NCBI RefSeq assembly: GCF_033446685.1
Contig: NZ_JAWQLY010000001.1
Location: 124,001-188,000, forward strand
DNA: 64,000 nucleotides
Direction of reading: 5' to 3'
Origin: Modicisalibacter sp033446685
GTDB taxonomy: Bacteria > Pseudomonadota > Gammaproteobacteria > Pseudomonadales > Halomonadaceae
The position numbers and the translations under genes are program-made. The notes beneath the pieces were generated by a model. The model was not told the origin of the DNA. It was given only the letters and a program-made list of their open reading frames with translations, and ran no database searches. This document shows, piece after piece, positions 32,483 to 41,191 of the stretch. Each line of letters opens with the position of its first letter. The stretch's first letter is position 1.

Positions 32483-33489
32483 CCATGCTGTCGATCGACG
32501 CGGCCCATGCGCTGGCGATCGCCGCGCTGAGCGCGGTCGGCGTGCCGAGCTGGGAAGCCGAGGTCACTGCCGGCGCTCTGGTGATGGCCGATCGCGACGG
32601 CCTGGCCTCGCATGGGCTGTCGCGGCTGCCGTTCTATCTGGACCAGGCGCGCAGCGGCAAGATCGTCGCCGGGGCACGGGCCGAAGTCGCCATCGAAGGC
32701 TCGGTGATCCGTATCGACGCCCAGCACGGGTTGGCCTTTCCGGCGATCGCCCGGGGCGTGGAAAGCGCCATCCCGCTGGCCCGCGAGCTGGGCATGGTCG
32801 CCGTGGCGATTGGCCGTTCGCACCATTTCGGAGTGGCGGGCTACCCGGTGGAACGCTTGGCCCGCGAGGGGCTGATGGCGATGGCCTTCAGTAACGCGCC
32901 CTCGGCGATGGCGCCCTGGGGCGGCAACCGCCCGCTCTACGGCACCAATCCCATCGCCTTTGCCGCGCCGCGAGCAAATGCCGAGCCACTGGTCATCGAC
33001 TTGTCGCTGTCGAAGGTGGCGCGCGGCAAGGTAATGCTGGCCAAGAAAGCCGGCGAGCCCATACCCGAGGGCTGGGCGCTGGATACGCAGGGAAGGCCGA
33101 CGACCGATGCCGATGCGGCCATCGCCGGCAGCATGGTGCCGGCCGGCGACGCCAAGGGTGCCTCGCTGGCGCTGATGGTGGAGCTGCTGACCGCCGGGCT
33201 GACCGGCAGCCACTTCGGCTTCCAGGCCGGTTCGTTCTTTGACGCCGAGGGCGAGCCACCCAGTGTGGCCCATCTGCTGCTGGTGTTCGATCCGGAGCGG
33301 TTCGCCGCCGGTTATCTCGCGCATGCCGAAGCGCTGTTCGACGAGATGCTGGCTCAGCCCGGCGTACGGCTGCCGGGGGCGCGGCGCTTCGCCACCCGCG
33401 CCAGGCATAGCGAGACGATCGAACTGCCCGACGCCCTGGTCGAGGAGGTGGCGGGCTATCAAGAAAATGGACGCGTCCGACCTACCTGA
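32479..33489 (+). CDS. comC: (R)-sulfolactate dehydrogenase, Ldh_2/malate dehydrogenase family
   Basis: 336 residues from ATG 32479, which overlaps the slcC stop (ATGA). Family features are HGLSRLPFYLDQARSG near 45-60, SHHFGVAGYPVE near 114-125 and NPIAFAAPR near 157-165. ComC interconverts (R)-sulfolactate and sulfopyruvate with NAD(P)H. Together with SlcC it acts as a two-enzyme racemase. It ends the transporter-slcC-comC operon; a hairpin follows at 33519. Confidence 0.83.
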   Translation: MTMLSIDAAHALAIAALSAVGVPSWEAEVTAGALVMADRDGLASHGLSRLPFYLDQARSGKIVAGARAEVAIEGSVIRIDAQHGLAFPAIARGVESAIPLARELGMVAVAIGRSHHFGVAGYPVERLAREGLMAMAFSNAPSAMAPWGGNRPLYGTNPIAFAAPRANAEPLVIDLSLSKVARGKVMLAKKAGEPIPEGWALDTQGRPTTDADAAIAGSMVPAGDAKGASLALMVELLTAGLTGSHFGFQAGSFFDAEGEPPSVAHLLLVFDPERFAAGYLAHAEALFDEMLAQPGVRLPGARRFATRARHSETIELPDALVEEVAGYQENGRVRPT

Positions 33490-33518
33490 CAGCAAAGACG
33501 GATTGGCAGGGAAGAGCC

Positions 33519-33555
33519 GGCCGGGCTAGTGTCGAGAAAACTTTCGAGCCCGGCC
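33519..33555 (+). terminator. Hairpin between comC and manC-type genes
   Basis: GGCCGGGCT at 33519-33527 pairs perfectly with AGCCCGGCC at 33547-33555, with a further small inner stem. It could end the sulfolactate operon or form a leader structure just before the next ribosome site. Confidence 0.5.
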
Positions 33556-33570
33556 GATAAGGAGACTGTC

Positions 33571-34989
33571 ATGCTTACGCCCGTCTTACTCGCCGGCGGT
33601 AGCGGCACCCGTCTCTGGCCACTGTCACGCGCCGCACACCCCAAGCAGTTTCAACCGCTGTTGGGCGCGTCAAGCCTGCTTCAGGCGACCCTCGAGCGTC
33701 TTGCCGGTCAGGCCATGGCGCGGCCCATCGTGGTCTGTCAGCAGGACCATCGCTTCCTGGTCGCCGAGCAGTTGCGCGAGATCGGTGTCACGGCCGACAT
33801 TATTCTCGAGCCAGAAGGGCGCAACACTGCACCGGCGATCGCCCTGGCGGCACTGTGCCAGAGTAGGCGCGATCCCGAGGGCTGCCTGTTGGTGTTGCCG
33901 GCGGATCATTATCTGGCCGATCCCGCAGCGCTGCACGCCGTTCTGGTACCGGCCGAGACGGCGGCCCGCTCAGGGCAACTGGTGGCACTGGGGGTGAGGC
34001 CCCATACCGCGGAGACGGGCTACGGTTATATCGAGATCGACGGCGACATCGCCACGGCCATCGAAGCGACGGAGGCTCGCCCCATCATGCGCTTCGTCGA
34101 GAAGCCGGATCGCGAAACTGCCGAACGCTTCGTTCGCGAGGGTCGCCATCTTTGGAACAGCGGCATGTTCACGATGCGCGCCGATCGCTACCTCGAGGAA
34201 CTCTCGAGCTGGTGCCCAGCCATTTTCGACGCCGTGACTGCCGCCTGGGACGGGCTGCATGTGGATCTCGATTTCATGCGTGTCGAGACGACGAGATTCC
34301 TTGCCTGCCCGGCCGACTCCATTGATTACGCGGTCATGGAGCGTACCGATCGGGTGGCGGTGGTACCGCTGGCCTCGGGGTGGTCGGATGTGGGCTCCTG
34401 GCAGGCGCTATGGGAGAGTGCCGAGCATGACAAGCACGGCAATGCGCTGGCTGGCGACGTGCTGATCGAGGCGGTCGAGGAGTCGTTGATATACAGCGAG
34501 TCGCGGCTGGTGGCGGCGTTGGGTGTCAGCGGTTTGATAGTCGTCGAGACCGCCGATGCGGTACTGGTCGCTGATCGAGAACAGAGCCAGGCGGTCAAGG
34601 GATTGGTGGCTCGCTTGCGGGCCCAAGGGCGCGAGGAGGGCGAGATCCACCGCCGCGTCTATCGTCCCTGGGGCTCCTACGAGCGTCTGCACCGTGGGCC
34701 GCGATTTCAGGTCAAATATATCCGCGTCCGTCCGACCGGCCGGCTTTCGCTGCAGAAGCACCATCATCGCGCCGAGCACTGGGTCGTCGTTTCCGGCACG
34801 GCGCGAGTCACGCGCGGCGACGAATGCTTTCTGCTCACCGAAAACCAGTCGACCTATATTCCGCTGGGCATGGTGCATCGGCTCGAAAATCCCGGGCACA
34901 TCGACCTTGAAATGATCGAGGTGCAAAGCGGCAGCTATCTCGGTGAAGACGACATCCAGCGTCTTGACGACAGCTACCGACGGGAATAA
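33571..34989 (+). CDS. Mannose-1-phosphate guanylyltransferase / mannose-6-phosphate isomerase
   Basis: 472 residues from ATG 33571 (AAGGAG upstream). The nucleotidyltransferase signature AGGSGTRLWPLSR is at 8-20. LVLPADHY is near 108-115 and the sugar-binding FVEKP near 175. The C-terminal cupin half (about 350-470) includes GRLSLQKHHHRAEHWVVVSGTA, the isomerase part of the bifunctional AlgA/ManC family. It makes GDP-mannose for surface glycans in the cytoplasm. It appears monocistronic. Confidence 0.92.
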   Translation: MLTPVLLAGGSGTRLWPLSRAAHPKQFQPLLGASSLLQATLERLAGQAMARPIVVCQQDHRFLVAEQLREIGVTADIILEPEGRNTAPAIALAALCQSRRDPEGCLLVLPADHYLADPAALHAVLVPAETAARSGQLVALGVRPHTAETGYGYIEIDGDIATAIEATEARPIMRFVEKPDRETAERFVREGRHLWNSGMFTMRADRYLEELSSWCPAIFDAVTAAWDGLHVDLDFMRVETTRFLACPADSIDYAVMERTDRVAVVPLASGWSDVGSWQALWESAEHDKHGNALAGDVLIEAVEESLIYSESRLVAALGVSGLIVVETADAVLVADREQSQAVKGLVARLRAQGREEGEIHRRVYRPWGSYERLHRGPRFQVKYIRVRPTGRLSLQKHHHRAEHWVVVSGTARVTRGDECFLLTENQSTYIPLGMVHRLENPGHIDLEMIEVQSGSYLGEDDIQRLDDSYRRE

Positions 34990-35069
34990 TGAGTAACGTG
35001 AGTGGGTCGACGAGCCGCGAGGCGTGGGCGTCCCATAGCGTCGCGTCTGCATTCAAGGTTGGTTTTCTC

Positions 35070-36143
35070 TTAGGTGGCTAACGCTTCGAACTGCGGCAAT
35101 ACGGTTTCCTTGAGAAAGGGCCGGTAGTGCTCCTCGGTGACCGTGATCGGCGCCGCGTCCATGGTGGCGATGGCCTCGGCGAGAGCGGCCTCGTCGTGCA
35201 TCGGCACCAGGAACGGCGCCAGCGTGCCGCGCAGGATCTCGCGGGGGCCTGAGGGGCAGTCGACACTGACCACCGGCGTGCCCAGTAGTAGCGCCTCGAT
35301 CAGCGCACGGGGCAGCCCTTCGGAATCCGAGCTCAGCACCAGCGCCTTGGCGTGGCGGATGAACGGATAGGGGTTGGTCTGGTAGCCGGGCAGAATGACC
35401 CGTTCGGTGAGGCCGAGCTCATCGATCAAGGCCCTCAGCCGGGCTTCCTGATCGCCCTTGCCCTTGCCCAGGAGCATCAGCGGCGTGGTCACGCCGCTGG
35501 CCTTGTAGGCGCGCAGCAGCCTGTCATGGCGCTTGCGCGGCTCGTAGGTGCCGACGTTGATGAGATAGTCGCCCTCGGGCAACTCCGCCGGCTCGTCGGC
35601 CATCGCCAGGAATGGCTCCCGCTCGTAGGGATTGTAGATCGCGCGTATCTCGCCGGCCTCGAGGCCGATGACATCGACGAGATTGTTCTTCACTCCCTGG
35701 GAGACGGCGATGACCTTGCGCCCGGTATAGAAGCGATGCACCTTGGCGAAGGCCTTGGCGCGCTGCTTGGGATCGCTGAACTTGGCCGAAATGTCGCTCT
35801 TTATCCAGAAATGCAGATTCGGGTCGCGCAGGTGGCGGGTGATCTTGTCGCAGGAGCAGGAAATGATCACGTCGGGGGCGAAGGCATCCAGGGCGCGAGC
35901 GATGCGGCGTGCCTGCCACTGCTCGACCAGCGGATTCGAGAACAACTTGGTGAAGCGGTTGACGGCTTCGAGATTGACGATCTCCAGCCCCTCGGGGATG
36001 CGATGCTCGATCCGTTCGCGCAGGATGAACACCTTGACCTGATTGCCTCGCTGACGCAGGCCGTCGGCGGTATAGAGCAGCGATTTCTCGGCGCCCCCTC
36101 CGTAAAGATCTTCGATGACGAAGGCGAAGCGTTGCGTATTCAT
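35070..36143 (-). CDS. Glycosyltransferase, GT-B fold (family 4-like)
   Basis: 357 residues. The N-terminal half contains GGAEKSLLYTADGL (15-28). The C-terminal donor-binding half contains VGTYEPRKRHDRLLRAY and the acidic EGLPRALIEALLLGTPVVSVD, a GT4 E-X7-E motif. It transfers a sugar to a lipid or core oligosaccharide at the inner face of the membrane. It overlaps the upstream kinase gene by four bases (ATGA). The pair suggests LPS core or related glycan assembly. Confidence 0.85.
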   Translation of the reverse strand: MNTQRFAFVIEDLYGGGAEKSLLYTADGLRQRGNQVKVFILRERIEHRIPEGLEIVNLEAVNRFTKLFSNPLVEQWQARRIARALDAFAPDVIISCSCDKITRHLRDPNLHFWIKSDISAKFSDPKQRAKAFAKVHRFYTGRKVIAVSQGVKNNLVDVIGLEAGEIRAIYNPYEREPFLAMADEPAELPEGDYLINVGTYEPRKRHDRLLRAYKASGVTTPLMLLGKGKGDQEARLRALIDELGLTERVILPGYQTNPYPFIRHAKALVLSSDSEGLPRALIEALLLGTPVVSVDCPSGPREILRGTLAPFLVPMHDEAALAEAIATMDAAPITVTEEHYRPFLKETVLPQFEALAT

Positions 36144-36859
36144 AGAGGGCCCTTTGTGTTTTCCAGCGCGCCGCGAATATGTTCGAGAGCGAGTTGGCGA
36201 TACTTCTCGCCCTTTAGCTTGGTGGGACTGAGCATCGCCTCGAGACAGGCCTGCCGCCGGGCGTGGGTTTGCGGGAGTCGACGAACATGCGTGTCGATCC
36301 AGATCAATTCGCCCTGGGCGTCGACCAGTACATTTCCGAAATGGAAGTCGCGGTGGGCATAGCCATGGGCGATCAACCGAAGGGCTTCATCGCACATGCG
36401 TAGTAGAAAAGCGCAACGGCCGTCTTCGTCCTGTGCGAGGAAATGACGCTCGCCCGAGCGGGCTTCGTCGAGATACTCCATGGCATATAACGAGCCCAGC
36501 GGATTGCAGGGGTTGATCGCTATCCCGTGGCCCCGGCAAGCGATCGTCCTCAGTCCCGCGCGGCGAATGATGCGGTTGCTGCGGTATTCGCGCGCGGCCG
36601 CGGAGCGTCCACTCAGCCGCTTATCGAGCAGATCGCGCAATAGCCACTTGGCGGTCTGCTTGCGCCAGTCGTACTTGTCGCGGACCAGCTTGTACAGCGA
36701 GCCGCCGGCTTCGTCGAGATAGAAGGCGCTGCTGCCGACCTGTTCGAGCGTGACCATCGCCGCCGGGTGGCTCAGAGATGCCTTCGCCGGCAGCGAGGCG
36801 AGATTGCGTATCAGGTACCAGCGCGACACACCATCCAGGCTGACTCGGTGAAAGGTCAT
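36140..36859 (-). CDS. LPS-type sugar kinase (Kdo/heptose kinase-like)
   Basis: 239 residues from ATG 36859; an in-frame TTG at 36895 would add 12 residues and neither has a strong ribosome site. The protein-kinase-like catalytic loop reads HRDFHFGNVLV and the metal-binding segment IWIDTHVRR. A Lys-containing N-lobe segment is LYKLVRDKYD. This is the pattern of WaaP, KdkA and related kinases that phosphorylate lipid A-core sugars. It is translated with the glycosyltransferase that follows. The exact sugar is unknown. Confidence 0.72.
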   Translation of the reverse strand: MTFHRVSLDGVSRWYLIRNLASLPAKASLSHPAAMVTLEQVGSSAFYLDEAGGSLYKLVRDKYDWRKQTAKWLLRDLLDKRLSGRSAAAREYRSNRIIRRAGLRTIACRGHGIAINPCNPLGSLYAMEYLDEARSGERHFLAQDEDGRCAFLLRMCDEALRLIAHGYAHRDFHFGNVLVDAQGELIWIDTHVRRLPQTHARRQACLEAMLSPTKLKGEKYRQLALEHIRGALENTKGPL

Positions 36860-37080
36860 GGGCTTCGCTTGATAGGCTATTAAAGGAGTCGGCAATCCTC
36901 GTGACCCCGCCGGGGAAAGTCAAGCCGGCCAGGAAGCGGGTAGTGGACGCCGGTTGCCTGGCGATTGGCGATGCCCGATGCCCGGGCGACGCCGGCATCA
37001 AGCCAATGCTATAGCGGCCGCACGCAACCGCTAATAGGATAGACTCGTCGTTCTGGCTCAAACCCGATGCAGAGGCGCGC

Positions 37081-38277
37081 GTGTACGATTTCATCATCAT
37101 AGGCGGCGGTATTCTCGGTCTTTCCACCGCGATGCAGTTGATCAAGGCCTATCCCGGCCGGCGAATGCTGGTGGTCGAAAAGGAGAGCGGGCCGGCGCAG
37201 CACCAGACCGGCCACAACAGCGGCGTCATCCATGCCGGTGTCTACTACACGCCGGGCAGCCACAAGGCGCGCTTCTGCCTGGAGGGCAATCGTGCCACCA
37301 AGGCGTTCTGCGAGGAGCACGCTATTCCCTTCGAGGTGTGCGGCAAGCTGCTGGTTGCGACCAACGAGCTCGAGATGCAACGCATGCAGGCGCTATGGGA
37401 GCGCACCGCGGCCAATGGCCTGGAACGGGAGTGGCTGTCGGCCGAAGCGCTGCGCGAACGGGAACCCAACATCACCGGCGTCGGCGGGATCTTCGTGCCG
37501 TCCAGCGGTATCGTCGATTACGCCCGGGTGGCGGCTGCCATGGGCGAGCGCTTCGAGGCGGCCGGCGGCGAGATCCGCTGCTCGACGGCGGTGACCGGGC
37601 TCGAGGAGCGTCGCGAGGAGGTCGTGGTGGAAACCTCGCGGGGTAGTTTCACCACCCGCCAGTTGATCTCCTGTGCCGGGCTGATGGCGGATCGCGTGGT
37701 GCGCATGCTCGGCGTCAAGCCCGGTTTCACGATCTGCCCGTTTCGCGGCGAGTACTACAGGCTGCCCCCGGCTCACAACGACATCGTCAACCATCTGATC
37801 TACCCGATTCCCGATCCCTCGATGCCGTTTCTCGGCGTCCATCTCACGCGCATGATCGACGGCAGCGTGACGGTAGGGCCCAACGCCGTGCTGGCTTTCA
37901 AGCGCGAGGGCTATCACAAGCGCGACGTGTCGGTGCGCGACAGTCTGACGATGCTCGCCAACCCGGGCGTGCTCAAGGTGCTCATGGCCAATCTGCGGCC
38001 CGGGCTGATCGAGATGAAGAACTCGCTGTTCAAGAAGGGCTATCTGCAGGAGGTGCGCAAGTATTGCCCGAATCTGACCCTCGACGATCTTCAGCCGTAT
38101 CCGGCCGGGGTGCGCGCCCAGGCGGTGTCCGACGGTGGCAAGCTGATCGACGACTTCCTCTTCGTCAATACCAAGCGTACCGTCAACGTCTGCAACGCTC
38201 CCTCGCCGGCGGCGACCTCGGCGATTCCCATCGGCGCGCACGTCATCGCCAAGGTCAAAGAACTGGTCGAAGCGTGA
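37081..38277 (+). CDS. lhgO: L-2-hydroxyglutarate oxidase/dehydrogenase
   Basis: 398 residues from GTG 37081, with GAGG five bases upstream. The FAD-binding motif IIGGGILGL is at 6-14. HQTGHNSGVIHAGVYY is at 41-56, a hallmark of LhgO/YgaF. It oxidises L-2-hydroxyglutarate to 2-oxoglutarate and passes electrons to quinones at the membrane. The gene stands alone, divergent from the LPS kinase and convergent with the anti-sigma gene. There are no csiD/gabDT neighbours, unlike in E. coli. Confidence 0.9.
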   Translation: MYDFIIIGGGILGLSTAMQLIKAYPGRRMLVVEKESGPAQHQTGHNSGVIHAGVYYTPGSHKARFCLEGNRATKAFCEEHAIPFEVCGKLLVATNELEMQRMQALWERTAANGLEREWLSAEALREREPNITGVGGIFVPSSGIVDYARVAAAMGERFEAAGGEIRCSTAVTGLEERREEVVVETSRGSFTTRQLISCAGLMADRVVRMLGVKPGFTICPFRGEYYRLPPAHNDIVNHLIYPIPDPSMPFLGVHLTRMIDGSVTVGPNAVLAFKREGYHKRDVSVRDSLTMLANPGVLKVLMANLRPGLIEMKNSLFKKGYLQEVRKYCPNLTLDDLQPYPAGVRAQAVSDGGKLIDDFLFVNTKRTVNVCNAPSPAATSAIPIGAHVIAKVKELVEA

Positions 38278-38289
38278 GCTGTGCAGGGC

Positions 38290-39000
38290 CTACAGCTGAA
38301 CGCTGCTATTGCGCATCGGGATCAACTTGCCGTGATCGATCACCGGTCCCGTCGGCTGGCCGTGGGGCGCGCCGCTTGCGGGCTCGATGCTGACTGCCAG
38401 GTCGGCGTGAGTGAGGGCGGCGCGCAGCCGTTGCGGCATGATCATTCGCGCTTCGCCGTGGCTCGGCAGCATCCCCAGCGAGACCGGCTGACCGTCATCC
38501 ATCATCCATAGCTCGCCGCCCATGCCGGCCGGCATGTCGCCAGGCTGCACGGCCTGCACCATCAGCTCGCCGCTGACGCTGGCGCTGATGATCCAACCTG
38601 GCACCTGATTCTCGTCGAGAACGACGAAGACCGCGTCGCCCGGGATCATCGGCTGGCCGGGCGCCTGATACCAGAGTAGGGCGAGACTCAGACTGGCGAT
38701 GGCCAAGCCGGCGGTCAGCGAGCGCCAGACGCCCAGGCGTTGCAGCCAGGGCCGTCGCCCGACACCGAGACGCTGCGCGATGCGGGGCCATAGCGAGGCG
38801 GGCGGGGGGACCGGCGGCAATTGATCGTTCAGTATCTGCAGATGCTCGCGCCATGCGGCAACGTGCTGCTGCAACGCCGGGCTCACAGCCAGGAGCGCTT
38901 CGAAAGCGGCCACCTGATTACGGTCGAGGGTACCCAGCACGTACTCGCCGGCAGCGAGCTCACGCTCGTCGGGGTCGCTCAGATCCCACTGCTCATGCAT
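38290..39000 (-). CDS. Anti-sigma factor (RskA family)
   Basis: 236 residues. A cytoplasmic N-terminal zinc-less anti-sigma domain (about 5-80) contains ELAAGEYVLGTL. It is followed by one membrane helix (about 92-110) and a periplasmic RskA domain with a QPGDMPAGMGGELWMMDDGQPVSLG pattern spread over 150-177. It overlaps the ECF sigma gene by 22 bases. It would hold the sigma factor inactive until an envelope signal releases it. Confidence 0.85.
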   Translation of the reverse strand: MHEQWDLSDPDERELAAGEYVLGTLDRNQVAAFEALLAVSPALQQHVAAWREHLQILNDQLPPVPPPASLWPRIAQRLGVGRRPWLQRLGVWRSLTAGLAIASLSLALLWYQAPGQPMIPGDAVFVVLDENQVPGWIISASVSGELMVQAVQPGDMPAGMGGELWMMDDGQPVSLGMLPSHGEARMIMPQRLRAALTHADLAVSIEPASGAPHGQPTGPVIDHGKLIPMRNSSVQL

Positions 39001-39533
39001 ACCTTCAGCCTCTCCAGTCCACGCCGTATCCAGCTTTTGATGGTTCCCAGCGGCTGGGCCAGGGCGCTGGCTAACTCGCCGTGGGTCAACCCTTCGAAAT
39101 AGGCTCTTTCAAGCGCGCGTCGTTGGTCGCCGGACAGGGCCTCCAGGCACTCGTGCAAGCGCTGGGTCGAGTGCGCCAGGTCGGTGGCCGCATCCATATC
39201 GTCATAATGGGCCAGCATGTCCAGTGCCTCACCGCCGTCCTCCACGTGCCGATGGCGTTTGCGCAGCCAGTCGATGCCGATGTTGCGGGTTATGGTGCTG
39301 AGCCAGGTCATGGGTTTGGCCTGGCCGGCATCGTAGCGTCCAGCGGTCTGCCATACGCGCAGATAGACTTGCTGCAGGCAATCCTGCGCGGCGCTCTCGT
39401 CTCGGACTATACGTAGCAATTGAGCATATAGACGCGCACTGGTGGCACGATAGAGCCGTTCGACCCCCTTTGCCTCGCCGTTGGCACACGCCATCAGGTA
39501 ATCGACGAGGTGGTCCTGCGTGTTGTTCTGCAT
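38979..39533 (-). CDS. ECF-type RNA polymerase sigma factor
   Basis: 184 residues from ATG 39533 (MQNNTQ); the frame is open further upstream but the fold starts here. Sigma region 2 is seen in AAQDCLQQVYLRVWQTAGRYD and TWLSTITRNIGIDWLRK. Region 4 has YFEGLTHGELASALAQPLGTIKSWIRRGLERL across 145-176. It belongs to the SigK-like group that pairs with RskA anti-sigma factors. A secreted fasciclin gene is divergent and is the likely target. Confidence 0.88.
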   Translation of the reverse strand: MQNNTQDHLVDYLMACANGEAKGVERLYRATSARLYAQLLRIVRDESAAQDCLQQVYLRVWQTAGRYDAGQAKPMTWLSTITRNIGIDWLRKRHRHVEDGGEALDMLAHYDDMDAATDLAHSTQRLHECLEALSGDQRRALERAYFEGLTHGELASALAQPLGTIKSWIRRGLERLKVCMSSGI

Positions 39534-39663
39534 GCGCGTCCCGTAGGCAATTGGTTGGCAGGTACGCCGACACCAGTCTTCGTCAATGGTTAGCGCGTGT
39601 AAAGCCTGACGTTCTAGCAAACCGATGCATCCGGTTGATTGTGCCTTGCGTATGACTCCTTAA

Positions 39664-39680
39664 GACCTCTTTGAGAGGTC
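39664..39680. promoter_or_regulatory. Inverted repeat upstream of the fasciclin gene
   Basis: GACCTCT-TTG-AGAGGTC, with 7-bp arms, lies 33 bases before ATG 39713 in the divergent region. It could be a regulatory site or part of the ECF-dependent promoter region. Confidence 0.4.
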
Positions 39681-39712
39681 GACGACACCCTTCAGAATAA
39701 GGAATAGTAACG

Positions 39713-40276
39713 ATGAAGATGCACAATTTGCTGGGCGGTACGTTACTGACGGCTACGCTGTTAACCGGCCTTCCTGCCTGGGCATCCCATGGTCCGACCG
39801 AGGTTGGGGGCGCAACCATGTATCCGACTAAAAACATCGTCGAGAATGCCTTGAACTCAGGAGATCATGAGACATTGGTGGCTGCGGTCAAGGCGGCGGG
39901 GCTCGTTGATACATTACAAGGCAAAGGTCCCTTTACGGTGTTTGCGCCGGTCGATAGTGCTTTCAATAGACTGCCTAGCGGTACGGTTCCCATGCTGCTC
40001 AAGCCGGAGAACAAGAGCCAGTTGCAAAGCGTTCTGACCTATCATGTAGTGCCCGGCAATATGGACCACCAGGCATTGAATGAGGCGGTCATGGAAGCTG
40101 GCGGCAGTGCCCAGCTCGAGACCGTTAATGGGGCCATGCTGACAGTAATGAAGAATGGAAATAATCTGGTGGTCGAGGACCAGGCCGGCAATGTTGCCAA
40201 CATCAGTACCTATGATGTCAGCCAAGCCAATGGCGTGATTCACGTTATCGACCGTGTCCTGATGCCACATAGTTAA
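39713..40276 (+). CDS. Secreted fasciclin-domain protein
   Basis: 187 residues with a Sec signal peptide (about 1-24, ending AWA-S). One fasciclin domain fills the rest: NIVENALNSGDHETLVAAVKAAGL, GPFTVFAPVDSAFNRLP, LTYHVVPG and NGVIHVIDRVLMP mark its H1 and H2 boxes. Such proteins are periplasmic or extracellular and take part in adhesion or envelope stress. The divergent ECF sigma/anti-sigma pair is a recurring neighbour of fasciclin genes and probably controls it. Confidence 0.9.
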   Translation: MKMHNLLGGTLLTATLLTGLPAWASHGPTEVGGATMYPTKNIVENALNSGDHETLVAAVKAAGLVDTLQGKGPFTVFAPVDSAFNRLPSGTVPMLLKPENKSQLQSVLTYHVVPGNMDHQALNEAVMEAGGSAQLETVNGAMLTVMKNGNNLVVEDQAGNVANISTYDVSQANGVIHVIDRVLMPHS

Positions 40277-40297
40277 GTCGAGTGGGCCTTGCCCATC

Positions 40298-40323
40298 GCG
40301 TCGCTGCCCGTGCGCAGCGACGC
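40298..40323 (+). terminator. Hairpin terminator after the fasciclin gene
   Basis: GCGTCGCTGC pairs perfectly with GCAGCGACGC around a six-base loop, 22 bases after the stop, followed by TCTTCAT. Confidence 0.65.
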
Positions 40324-40477
40324 TCTTCATCCCTGTAGCCTGCCACTTTGGTCGCGCTTTCCCGCCCTACGCTTGATGCCCTCGGTAGTACGCCGCATGA
40401 TCGGACTTATCCGATAACAATCCTGTGACGATAACAACTCCTTTTCCCCGCCGGTTCGCAAGGAACCCTCTTTCACC

Positions 40478-41191
40478 ATGACGATGAATGTTTCGACGGT
40501 AGTGGTGGTCGATGACGACCGCGAAATTCGCGAACTGCTCAAGGATTATCTGGAACAGCATGGCTATCGCGCGCTGCTCGCGGAGGATGGCGATGCACTG
40601 TATGGCCTGTTGCGACAGGAAAAGCCCGACCTACTGGTCATGGATATTATGATGCCCGGCGAGGATGGCCTGTCGTTGTGCCGGGACCTGCGCCGCACCA
40701 GCGACGTGCCGATCATCATGCTGACCGCCAGCGCCGACGAGACCGATCGGATTCTCGGCCTGGAGTTGGGCGCCGACGATTATCTGGCGAAGCCCTTCAA
40801 CCCGCGTGAATTGCTGGCGCGCATCAAGGCCGTGCTGCGCCGTGTCCGGGTGGCCCCGGCGGAGTCGGCGCGGCTGGTGCGCTTCGGTAGCTGGCAACTG
40901 GATCGCATCACCCGTGAACTGATCGACCGTGACGGGCAGCGCAGCGCGCTGTCCGGCGCCGATTACCTGCTCCTGACGGTCTTTCTCGATCATCCCGAGC
41001 AGGTGCTGTCCCGCGAGCAGCTCTACGACCTGAGCCGGGGAAGGCGGGCGCCGCCGCTGGATCGCTCTATCGACGTGCACATCTGCCGGCTGCGCCAGCG
41101 CCTCGGTGAGGACGCGCAGCATTCGCAGTTGATCCGCACCGTGCGAGGGGCGGGCTATGTACTCGCCGCGCCGGTGGAAACGCTGGGGTGA
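40478..41191 (+). CDS. Response regulator, OmpR family (GltR-like)
   Basis: 237 residues. The receiver domain has the acidic pair Asp12/Asp13, the phosphorylation site Asp56 (VMDIMMP) and Lys105 (DYLAKPF). The C-terminal winged helix (about 140-235) ends in RSIDVHICRLRQRLGED and TVRGAGYVLA. The stop overlaps the GTG of the kinase gene. With the kinase it sits upstream of a gtsABCD-type importer, as GltR/GtrS do in Pseudomonas, where they control glucose uptake. That role is inferred. Confidence 0.88.
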   Translation: MTMNVSTVVVVDDDREIRELLKDYLEQHGYRALLAEDGDALYGLLRQEKPDLLVMDIMMPGEDGLSLCRDLRRTSDVPIIMLTASADETDRILGLELGADDYLAKPFNPRELLARIKAVLRRVRVAPAESARLVRFGSWQLDRITRELIDRDGQRSALSGADYLLLTVFLDHPEQVLSREQLYDLSRGRRAPPLDRSIDVHICRLRQRLGEDAQHSQLIRTVRGAGYVLAAPVETLG

